The translations under genes were made by a program, and so were the position numbers. The notes beneath the pieces were generated by a model. That model was given only the letters and a program-made list of their open reading frames with translations. It did no database searches and was not told where the DNA came from. A DNA stretch of 58,537 nt from Bacillota bacterium (GTDB taxonomy: Bacteria > Bacillota > Clostridia > Clostridiales > Clostridiaceae): positions 1 to 58,537 of the forward strand of contig JAEZKY010000320.1 in the NCBI GenBank assembly GCA_023435985.1, written 5' to 3'. Shown in pieces: positions 51,586-58,537 of the stretch. Each line of letters opens with the position of its first letter. The stretch's first letter is position 1.

Positions 51586-52128
51586 ATGTCCGAGGTTAAT
51601 TGGTGCGTACTTTTACGAAGCAAGGTAAAATCCTCAAAAGGAGTGGTAAGGAAACAGATTAAACTGTTAAAGCCGCATGAATTAAATAAAGTTCTCTTGT
51701 GTCAGGAATATTATAGAGGGTTAAAACAGAGTACTGAAGTGAAATTTAAAGATGAAGGAACAATAAGTTCTAATGATGGAAAGGGGAAAAGAAATACAAT
51801 GAATATACAAGGGATCGTAGAAAAATTAAATGCATGCACAGTAGCATTAAGCAAAGGAAATACAGAACTCAAAACTTTAGGATTAATGAAAGCACAAACA
51901 GAAAAGGCCTACAGAGTAAAGCTGGCGGAGGAGATATCAAGGTTAAGGGGAGAAAAGTACCCAGCTACTTTGATTATGGAGCTTGCAAAAGGAAATGAAC
52001 AGGTTGCTGAATTTAGGCTTCAAAGGGATATAGCAGAGAATTCATACTATACATGTATAAGTGCAATAGAAAACTTAAGAATTGAAATAGAAACTATACG
52101 AAGTAAACTAAGTTTTTGGGGAAGCTGA
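51586..52128 (+). CDS. phage-like protein of unknown function
   Basis: 180 residues from an ATG behind GAGGTG, or about 109 from an inner ATG at 51799 behind AAGGGG. The inner part (MNIQGIVEKLNACTVALSKG..., RLRGEKYPATLIMELAKGNEQVAEFRLQRDIAENSYYTC) has the helical look of small phage single-strand or late-region proteins. The N-terminal 70 residues differ in character, so two genes may have fused. Function unknown. Confidence 0.6.
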   Translation: MSEVNWCVLLRSKVKSSKGVVRKQIKLLKPHELNKVLLCQEYYRGLKQSTEVKFKDEGTISSNDGKGKRNTMNIQGIVEKLNACTVALSKGNTELKTLGLMKAQTEKAYRVKLAEEISRLRGEKYPATLIMELAKGNEQVAEFRLQRDIAENSYYTCISAIENLRIEIETIRSKLSFWGS

Positions 52129-52172
52129 TTGAACTGGAGTCTATATATTTAGAGAATAAGGAGAGTGATTAT

Positions 52173-52586
52173 ATGAATAGAATTATAGATAAGGTAAGCA
52201 GATATAAGGAAATTTTAGCAGATATACAGGATATAGATATAAGAGTTCAGGAACTTGAAGAAGAGATACTGGGAATAAGTGGACAAAGTCTTGAAGAAAG
52301 AACAAGCAAAACCTATAAAATCATCTCAAGTGTAGAGATACAGGCAGAAAAGCTGATGGAAAGAAAAGAAGAATTATATAGAGAGCAGGCGGCTAAAAGA
52401 AGAGAATTAAAAAAAATAGAAAATGCAATGACAATATTAACAGAAGAAGAAAGGGATATAATACAAATAATTCATATAGAACATAGAAGATATTATGTGG
52501 TTCAAGATAAACTTAACTTATCATATCAAAGAATTAAGCAGCTGGAAAAACAAGCTGCAAAGAAGATGGAAAGATATATAAGTTGA
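52173..52586 (+). CDS. ArpU/RinA-type phage late regulator (sigma-region-4-like)
   Basis: 137 residues. The helical N-terminus (coiled-coil, VSRYKEILADIQDIDIRVQELEEEIL) leads to a region like sigma-70 region 4: LTEEERDIIQIIHIEHRRYYVVQDKLNLSYQRIKQLEKQAAKKM. ArpU and RinA phage regulators of late genes have this layout. AAGGAGA before 52173 is preferred to a TTG at 52116 that overlaps the previous gene. Confidence 0.75.
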   Translation: MNRIIDKVSRYKEILADIQDIDIRVQELEEEILGISGQSLEERTSKTYKIISSVEIQAEKLMERKEELYREQAAKRRELKKIENAMTILTEEERDIIQIIHIEHRRYYVVQDKLNLSYQRIKQLEKQAAKKMERYIS

Positions 52587-52976
52587 TATATTATTGGAGT
52601 TGAAGTGTTATCTAGTTAGGGGGATAGAAATGTTAAAGGTGCTGAAGAGAAACTTATAAAAATGGATGAATATTTAAAAAAAGTTGAAGAGATTTTAAAT
52701 AATCTAAGATGAAAAATAGAAGTTACGTATCAAAATATAAAATATTATATTTGAGTTTGTTTATGAAGTTTGATTTCCAACTTACCACAAAATAAAAACA
52801 AAACAAAGTGTTTTGAGTGTTTATTTATTTGGGAATATGTGAGATAATAAATCATATAATACAAAAACCACAAAAAAACAGAAAGTTTAAACCGCTGAAA
52901 AACTTGTGAAATTTTAATAGGAAAAATAAATACGATATCATTAAAAGGAAATATTTAATAAAGGGGAAAACAAACT
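52587..52976 (+). other. 390-base region between phage-like gene and GH28
   Basis: Holds only short frames. One ends in a helical peptide MDEYLKKVEEILNNLR (stop near 52712), perhaps a fragment of a phage gene. The repeat GTGTTTT near 52810 is the only other pattern. The GH28 promoter cannot be placed. Confidence 0.35.
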
Positions 52977-54323
52977 ATGGTAGATTATAATATTTTGACT
53001 TACGGAGCAAAACCAGATGGAATAACAAATAATCGTGAGGCTATTCAAAAAGCAATTGATGAGTGTAATTTAGATGGTGGAGGTCGTATCGTTATCCCAA
53101 ACGGAAACTTTTTAAGTGGAACATTAATTTTAAAGAGTAACATTGACCTTCATTTAGAAAGCGGAGCCTATTTAATTAGTAGCATCCAACAAGAAGATTT
53201 AATAGATTTTGCTAAAAACTTTGAAGATGATAATAAAGATATTGGCTGGGAAGGGGGCTGTTTTCTATGTGCTTTCCATGAAGAAAATATAAGTATTACA
53301 GGTCAAGGCACTATTTATGGCCAAGGTGATAAAATATTCTATGATGATAATGCTGATGGAGGCCTCCATGAATCCCCTTTAAACATAAGGATAGAGTTAC
53401 GCCCTAGAACAACTTTTTTTGAAGATATTAAAAATTTAACTGTAAAGGATATCACTTTTAAGGATGCCGCATTCTGGACACTGCATATGGCAGGTTGTGA
53501 ACACGTTATTGTAAATGGAATAAAAATTTTAAATGATCAGCGTGGAGCTAATAATGATGGTATAGATCCTGATACCTGTAAAGATGTTGTTATCAGTAAC
53601 TGCATTATTAAAGCTGGAGATGACGCTATTGTTATAAAGAATTCCGAACCTATGGCAGCTAAATATGGAAGCTGCGAAAATATAGTTATCAACAATTGCA
53701 TTTTATATTCTCATGATAGCGCGTTAAAAATTGGTACAGAAACCTTTAATACTATTCGTAATGTCATATTAAGTGATTGTGTATTCCGTGATTGTTCACG
53801 GGGAGTTGGGATATGGGCAAGGGATGGTGCAACTATTGAGGATATTCATATTCATCATATATCAGGAAACACTAAACGATATGCAGATTGTCCAGAGCGA
53901 AGTTTTGCACCAAGATGGTGGGGAAAAGGAGAACCGATATTTATTAGTGCTGCGTATAGAAATTCACAGCATAAATTTCCAGGAAAAATTCAAAATATTA
54001 CTTTTGACCATATTTATATGAAATGTGAATCAAGCATATTTATTGCAGGCGAAGAGGATTCACGTATTAAAAATATATCAATTCAAAATGTTAATTTGAC
54101 GATGGAGAAGCAAGGAACACAACCTGCTGATATTTTTGATGAGCAGCCTTCTGAACGTAATGTTTATCCTCATACAATTCCGGTAGTATATTCTAGATGT
54201 ACAGACAATCTTGAGATAAATGGAAGCGTAAAATATGTGGAACCTTATAATGTAATAGATAATAGGATATATGAAATTGAAGATTGCAGCAAAGTGAATA
54301 TTTCTATAAAGGAACGTGAATAA
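52977..54323 (+). CDS. glycoside hydrolase family 28 (polygalacturonase-like)
   Basis: 448 residues, right-handed beta-helix. The start ILTYGAKPDGITNNREAIQKAIDEC is the family lead. Catalytic aspartates lie in NNDGIDPDTC (NTD motif) and AGDDAIVIKN (DD motif). The G/QHG motif is replaced by SHDSALKIG, and the RIK motif is not clear. No signal peptide, so it acts in the cytoplasm on imported oligogalacturonides or rhamnogalacturonides. AAAGGGG site. Overlapping expression with the next gene (2-base gap). Confidence 0.88.
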   Translation: MVDYNILTYGAKPDGITNNREAIQKAIDECNLDGGGRIVIPNGNFLSGTLILKSNIDLHLESGAYLISSIQQEDLIDFAKNFEDDNKDIGWEGGCFLCAFHEENISITGQGTIYGQGDKIFYDDNADGGLHESPLNIRIELRPRTTFFEDIKNLTVKDITFKDAAFWTLHMAGCEHVIVNGIKILNDQRGANNDGIDPDTCKDVVISNCIIKAGDDAIVIKNSEPMAAKYGSCENIVINNCILYSHDSALKIGTETFNTIRNVILSDCVFRDCSRGVGIWARDGATIEDIHIHHISGNTKRYADCPERSFAPRWWGKGEPIFISAAYRNSQHKFPGKIQNITFDHIYMKCESSIFIAGEEDSRIKNISIQNVNLTMEKQGTQPADIFDEQPSERNVYPHTIPVVYSRCTDNLEINGSVKYVEPYNVIDNRIYEIEDCSKVNISIKERE

Positions 54324-54325
54324 TT

Positions 54326-55030
54326 ATGAAGACAGTTTTAAGATGTCATTATAGAGCAAATTTAAAGGACGATTCTTATAATGAACTTTTTAAAGAGGCT
54401 CTAGAAGAATGTAAGCAAAAAGCTTCAGTGGAAATTAGTAATAATAAAGTTTTAACCTGTGCTCTTTTTCACTATAAAAATATGGTATTTCTATATATGG
54501 AATATATTATAGAAAAAGAAGAACTTGAAGATGTGAATAATAATCAAATTTACCATCAAGTAGCAGAAAAAGTGTTTGAGCCTCTTGAAGCTTTTTTAAT
54601 GGTCTGGCCAGGTATAGACAGTAATCGCGTATGGGTTCCAATGTTCAATATTTATTGCTTTGCCTATCCTGAAAACTTAGAGGAATGGAAAAGACCTGTT
54701 GATCCAAATAAAAGATGTGGACGCATTGCAATATTATATCCTAATAAACTATATTCCTATATTTATCACCATTACGCTATAGTAAAAGAAGGATGCTTTA
54801 AAGGAGATAAATATCAATCAATTGCGGTACATGAAAATATTGCTTTTTCATATTTTGAGACACCACGAGATAGATACATAACTAGTGTGAAACGAGATGC
54901 GATACAAGAATCTATTGAACTTAAGAATTGGACTGATGTAAATCCAGAAAGTCATTTTATTAATTTGCCAGGTTCAAATGGGCAGAACTTTTTAGAAATT
55001 CCATGCTACTTTACAATTTATAATAGTTAG
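54326..55030 (+). CDS. unknown protein translationally coupled to GH28
   Basis: 234 residues, soluble. N-terminal about 100 residues (MKTVLRCHYRANLKDDSYN; VLTCALFHYKNMVFLYMEYI) have the beta-alpha-beta spacing of a dimeric alpha/beta-barrel such as rhamnose mutarotase, but no certain motif. The C-terminal part is YHHYAIVKEGCFKGDKYQSIAVHENIAFSYFETPRD. Starts 2 bases after the GH28 stop, so it likely takes part in the same pectin-fragment pathway. Confidence 0.65.
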   Translation: MKTVLRCHYRANLKDDSYNELFKEALEECKQKASVEISNNKVLTCALFHYKNMVFLYMEYIIEKEELEDVNNNQIYHQVAEKVFEPLEAFLMVWPGIDSNRVWVPMFNIYCFAYPENLEEWKRPVDPNKRCGRIAILYPNKLYSYIYHHYAIVKEGCFKGDKYQSIAVHENIAFSYFETPRDRYITSVKRDAIQESIELKNWTDVNPESHFINLPGSNGQNFLEIPCYFTIYNS

Positions 55031-55057
55031 ATTTTTTATATACTCTATCGTAATAAT

Positions 55058-55106
55058 TAACTCACAGAATTTAAAATTGATTTTGGATTTTTGTGGGTTA
55101 TTTTAT
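55058..55106 (+). terminator. terminator after the GH28 pair
   Basis: TAACTCACA (55058-55066) pairs with TGTGGGTTA (55092-55100, one G-T), then TTTTA. Confidence 0.7.
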
Positions 55107-55266
55107 ATTCTAGAGTGCAATAGCTAAAACAGCAAAAAATTATGAATTTAATTATTTTTTACATCAATTTACATTTAAATATATATTTGGTATGCTATTA
55201 GTATATTTTATTTAAAAAATAGAATATTAAATATACACATTTGGTGCTTTTAGAAGGAGCAAAGTT

Positions 55267-56052
55267 ATGGGAGATTTAGAAAGTATAATATCGATTAAAG
55301 ATCTGAGAATGAGTTATGGAAATAAGTATGTACTTGATGGTATAAATTTAGAGATCCCAAGAGGGCAGGTAATAGGGTATATAGGAACTAATGGTGCTGG
55401 TAAAAGTACAACTATAAAAATAATGCTTGGTATAATAGAAGGCTATGAAGGGAAAGTTGAAATATTAGGGCAGGATATAAGTAATGGAAATGTAGAGTAT
55501 AAGAAGAAAATAGGATATGTTCCAGAGCTTGCAGATATATATGAAAATTTAACTGCATTTGAGTATATAAGTTTTTTAGGTGGGATATATGAATTAGAAC
55601 AGGAAAAACTTATTGAAAGAGCAGAGAAGCTTATGAGGTTGTTTTCAGTTCAAGGTGTTATGCATTCTAGAATATCTTCTTATTCAAAGGGAATGAAGCA
55701 AAAATTACTTATAATATGCAGTTTGATCCATAATCCAGATATACTATTTTTTGATGAACCTTTAAGTGGGCTCGATGCTAATAGCGTTATGATATTTAAA
55801 GAAATTATGAGTAATCTTGCTAAAGAAGGAAAAACTATATTTTATTCTTCTCACATAATGGATGTTGTTGAGAAAGTGAGTAATAGGATTGTACTTATTA
55901 ATAATGGAAAAATAGCAGCAGATGGGAGTTTTGAAGAACTTAAAAATAGTAAAAAGGAAAGTTCTTTAGAGGAAATATTCAATCAATTAACAGGTTTTAA
56001 TGAACATGGACACATTGCTAAAGAATTTGTTTCTTTAGTTGAAGAGGTATAG
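55267..56052 (+). CDS. ABC transporter ATP-binding protein
   Basis: 261 residues. Walker A GTNGAGKSTTIKIML (about 38), Q-loop VPELADIYENLTA, signature SYSKGMKQKLLIICSL, Walker B ILFFDEPLSGLD and switch His in IFYSSHIMDVV. It is of the ABC-2 exporter (drug/antibiotic or lipid) type. Three bases separate it from the permease gene. AGAAGGAGC site. Confidence 0.95.
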   Translation: MGDLESIISIKDLRMSYGNKYVLDGINLEIPRGQVIGYIGTNGAGKSTTIKIMLGIIEGYEGKVEILGQDISNGNVEYKKKIGYVPELADIYENLTAFEYISFLGGIYELEQEKLIERAEKLMRLFSVQGVMHSRISSYSKGMKQKLLIICSLIHNPDILFFDEPLSGLDANSVMIFKEIMSNLAKEGKTIFYSSHIMDVVEKVSNRIVLINNGKIAADGSFEELKNSKKESSLEEIFNQLTGFNEHGHIAKEFVSLVEEV

Positions 56053-56054
56053 CT

Positions 56055-57713
56055 ATGAAAGAATTTAGAATATTAAAGCTATTAGATAAATTCCAAGTTT
56101 TATATAAAAAATCTGGCGTTAACTATGATATTATGAGGATGATTTTACAAATAAAATTAACTATGGACGGACGAAGAGTAAGTACTGTTTTAAATAACAA
56201 TAGGAAATCTGTTGAAAATGAAGATAAAAATAATTATATACGATTACTTATGTTTAATGGGTTTTTAAGCATTTTTATTGGGCTAATGCTGACAAGTAAG
56301 ATATCAGCGTTAAGAAATATAAACATTGTTATAGGCGTAAATTTATTTATGATGGTATCTCTTATGATATCAGATTTTTCAGCAGTTTTATTAGACGTAC
56401 AAGAAAAAAATATACTATTACCAAAGCCAATAGACAGTAAAACTTTTAATGCTGCAAAGCTAACCCATATATGTGTATATCTTATGGGTATATCTTTGTC
56501 TTTAAATTTTATTCCTTTAATCTTTGGAACAATAAAATATGGATTTATATTTCCACCAATTTTTATTATAGAAAATATATTATTAACTCTAATAGTTATA
56601 GTAATAACTGCATTTTTATATACCATAGTTTTGAAGCTTTTTGATGGAGAAAAACTAAAGGATATAATAAACTATTTTCAGATTTTTGTAGCATTTGTAT
56701 TTACTTTTGGATATCAACTATTTAGTAGAATTTTTGCTATTACAGGCATTAAGACTGCTTATGTGCCAAAGCTTTGGCATGCTCTACTTCCGTCCATGTG
56801 GTTTGCAGCGCCTTTTGGAATATTAATTGATGGAGATAGAAATAAATTTTTGATGGTTTTATCTGCAATGGCTGTAGTTGGACCAGTTATATTGATTATG
56901 TTTTATATTAAAAAAGTAGTACCTTATTTTGAAAAGAATCTTCAAAAGTTAAATGATAATGGAGGAAACATAATTCGTGGAAGTAAAAAAAGAAAAGAAT
57001 TTATAGCGAATTTAGTTTGTAGAGATAAAATTGAAAAAAATATGTTTATATTTACTAAAAATATGATAGCAACAGAAAGAAATTTTAAGCTTAAGGTATA
57101 TCCATCTCTTGCAATGGCAGTATTTATACCAGTCTTATTTATGTTTACTGACAGAAGAAAATCATTTATCGAAAGCATTCAAACAAGCTGTGATGGGAAA
57201 GCACAATTGTTAATATATATAAGTATATTAATGTTATGCTTTTGCACCGCTTATATAAATAATAGTGATAACTATAAAGGCGCATTTATATATAAAACAC
57301 TGCCAATAAAAGATCCTGGAGTGATATTAAAAGGAGCAGTAAAGGGAACCTTGTTTAAATTAGTTATACCGATTTATTTATTATTAGCTATAATATTTTT
57401 AGTTTTAAAGGGGCCATCGATAATTATGGACTTAATTACAATGTTTTTAGTTTTGTTAATATCAGCCTTGATATATTTTAAAATGTCAAATAAAACGATG
57501 CCTTTCAGTGTAAAATTTGCTATAGTTGATAGCGGCAAACTTATAGTCCCAGGAGTGATAACATTCATGCTTGTTGGAATATTTGCAGCAATACACATAA
57601 CAATTATAAATAATATTATATATGTTGGAATATTTGCATTCATACTTCTTATTATTAATATAATTCTCTGGAGAATAAGCTTTAACATAAGTTGGAAAGA
57701 TATAGAAAGGTAA
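56055..57713 (+). CDS. ABC transporter permease (ABC-2 exporter type)
   Basis: 552 residues with about 11-12 membrane segments and an internal soluble part near residues 295-335 (KKRKEFIANLVCRDKIEKN). It contains ALRNINIVIGVNLFMMVSLM, LLPKPIDSKTFNAAKLTHI and FIYKTLPIKDPG. The layout matches large Firmicute ABC-2-like permeases that pair with one ATPase; substrate unknown. Starts 2 bases after the ATPase. Confidence 0.88.
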   Translation: MKEFRILKLLDKFQVLYKKSGVNYDIMRMILQIKLTMDGRRVSTVLNNNRKSVENEDKNNYIRLLMFNGFLSIFIGLMLTSKISALRNINIVIGVNLFMMVSLMISDFSAVLLDVQEKNILLPKPIDSKTFNAAKLTHICVYLMGISLSLNFIPLIFGTIKYGFIFPPIFIIENILLTLIVIVITAFLYTIVLKLFDGEKLKDIINYFQIFVAFVFTFGYQLFSRIFAITGIKTAYVPKLWHALLPSMWFAAPFGILIDGDRNKFLMVLSAMAVVGPVILIMFYIKKVVPYFEKNLQKLNDNGGNIIRGSKKRKEFIANLVCRDKIEKNMFIFTKNMIATERNFKLKVYPSLAMAVFIPVLFMFTDRRKSFIESIQTSCDGKAQLLIYISILMLCFCTAYINNSDNYKGAFIYKTLPIKDPGVILKGAVKGTLFKLVIPIYLLLAIIFLVLKGPSIIMDLITMFLVLLISALIYFKMSNKTMPFSVKFAIVDSGKLIVPGVITFMLVGIFAAIHITIINNIIYVGIFAFILLIINIILWRISFNISWKDIER

Positions 57714-57773
57714 AAGATTGCATTATTTTAAATTTATTATTGGAATAACATTGAGTTAAGAGTGGAGTATAAT

Positions 57774-57890
57774 ATGACAAGTTTTTTTAAAAACGTAATT
57801 AAAAGTATGGAAATTGAAAGGCATATCAGCAAGGCAAGCGGGAAAAAGATAATCATCTGGGGAGCTAGTGAAGAAGGAGAAGTAATATGA
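57774..57890 (+). CDS. 38-residue small ORF overlapping the next gene
   Basis: MTSFFKNVIKSMEIERHISK..., ending KKIIIWGASEEGEVI, behind GTGGAG. The IIIWGASEEGE end is like the first strand and glycine loop of nucleotide-sugar or 'capsule' Rossmann proteins, so it may be a truncated start. Its ATGA end overlaps the next gene's start, which suggests translational coupling. Confidence 0.5.
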   Translation: MTSFFKNVIKSMEIERHISKASGKKIIIWGASEEGEVI

Positions 57891-58153
57891 TTTTGGTAAA
57901 TTGTGTATGGAGACAGGAAGATATTATAAAAGCAGTAGAAAGTGTAAAAATAGATAATAAAAATATTTTTAAATCTGTAAAGATTGAAGGTTTTAGAATG
58001 TTTTTTGAAACAATAGTTGATGATATACAAGGTATAAAAATGATTAAGGCAGCAATAAAAGAGATTCCTGGATATGAAGCATTATTTATAGACATTGTGC
58101 CAGTTGTTAATGATAATGCATTTGAAGGATATAATAAATTATTATATAAATAA
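57887..58153 (+). CDS. 88-residue hypothetical protein
   Basis: Starts inside the previous stop (ATGA) behind GAAGGAGAAG. VNCVWRQEDIIKAVESVKIDNKNIFKSVKIEGFRMFFETIVDDIQGIKMIKAAIKEIPGYEALFIDIVPVV looks like a compact alpha/beta domain. No family recognised. Confidence 0.6.
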   Translation: MILVNCVWRQEDIIKAVESVKIDNKNIFKSVKIEGFRMFFETIVDDIQGIKMIKAAIKEIPGYEALFIDIVPVVNDNAFEGYNKLLYK

Positions 58154-58250
58154 AAAGTAGAATTGCATTGAATAAGCTATATATAATTTAAAAATATTAC
58201 ATATTTATAATGATGAAAAGTTATTATTTAGAATGATTATTTAAAATAAA

Positions 58251-58296
58251 TTAAGGTACCTAAAATGTTACATAGGTGACATTTTAGGTACCTTAA
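58251..58296. terminator. bidirectional terminator, 18-bp perfect stem
   Basis: TTAAGGTACCTAAAATGT (58251-58268) and its exact complement (58279-58296) flank a 10-base loop between convergent genes. Confidence 0.85.
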
Positions 58297-58317
58297 TAAA
58301 AGCTGATATTTTATCAA

Positions 58318-58537
58318 TTACTGTTCTGCGGAGTCTGTTTCATTTTGAACTGAAACATTAAAAATTAATGATGTTAACAGAGTTCCTATAAGGAAAAGCA
58401 ATCCTGCTGCAATGTAAAGAACAGTTAATGAAAATTGACTTTTAAGCCAGCCAGTAAGTGACATAGTAATTACCATAAATCCCATAAACATAGGATTTAA
58501 GACCCCGTTTACTCTTCCAACAAATTCTGCTTTTGTA
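58318..58537 (-). CDS. C-terminal end of an MFS transporter (cut by window edge)
   Basis: The minus frame reads from the window edge: TKAEFVGRVNGVLNPMFMGF, VITMSLTGWLKSQF, LTVLYIAAGLLFLIGTLLTS and ends QNETDSAEQ. Two membrane segments and the EFxGRVNGVL...GF pattern fit the MefA-like (MFS_3) drug or macrolide exporters. The 5' part lies outside the window. Confidence 0.75.
   Translation of the reverse strand, partial: TKAEFVGRVNGVLNPMFMGFMVITMSLTGWLKSQFSLTVLYIAAGLLFLIGTLLTSLIFNVSVQNETDSAEQ

Noticed and set aside
57774..58153. Toxin-antitoxin pair
   Set aside because: Size and overlap fit loosely, but neither product resembles a toxin or a DNA-binding antitoxin.

Overview
The window is AT-rich, low-GC Firmicute chromosome. 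It has strong AGGAGG-type ribosome sites, frequent TTG/GTG starts and many stem-loop/T-run terminators. The gene content (YtaF, DUF975, DUF1540, bacteriohemerythrin, BFD ferredoxin domains, ABC-F protein, pectin-type GH28) fits a Clostridium sensu stricto, probably a saccharolytic or solventogenic species of the C. beijerinckii type. Species is inference. No tRNA, rRNA, CRISPR array or intact insertion sequence was seen.

Layout. 0-9 kb: a BFD iron-sulfur protein, two paralogous small secreted proteins, a 3D-domain wall protein, a DapF homologue lacking both catalytic cysteines, and AraC/SDR and methyltransferase genes. 9-21 kb: a ROK regulator, lgt, a lipoprotein, then a sulfur/redox neighbourhood (TSUP permease, rhodanese, CoA-disulfide reductase-rhodanese fusion, hemerythrin, a single-domain cysteine-desulfidase relative, NifX-like protein, small siroheme reductase, LysR). 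The ROK gene and the TSUP gene share a near-identical 32-bp upstream element. 21-32 kb: ClC channel, a c-di-AMP (ydaO) riboswitch in front of dapB-ablB, a divergent GGDEF protein with a ribbon-helix-helix-like tail, fabH, and a third copy of the small secreted family.

32-39 kb is the most unusual part. An OmpR-type two-component system, a secreted cell-wall-binding protein and a BcrC-type phosphatase lie among four arrays of 11-bp direct repeats (consensus about WATTYTAATRT). Two of the arrays precede intergenic segments that look like one family of roughly 150-nt terminator-ended small RNAs. My reading is a local cell-envelope regulon that includes paired small RNAs. DedA, YtaF and a polysaccharide deacetylase follow.

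41-46 kb holds two apparent ribosome-controlled attenuators: a leader peptide with three consecutive His codons before a histidyl-tRNA synthetase gene, and a six-residue leader with alternative hairpins before an ABC-F antibiotic-resistance gene. 47-58 kb has a sugar kinase, an SDR and a ferredoxin-nitroreductase locus with TGAC-type operators, a phage-derived regulatory remnant, a GH28 gene coupled to an unknown gene, an ABC exporter, and a partial MFS gene at the edge.

Gene decay is common. Remnants of a chemoreceptor, a twice-frameshifted MBL hydrolase, a PAP2 phosphatase, an EamA transporter and a LysE-like transporter are visible between intact genes.
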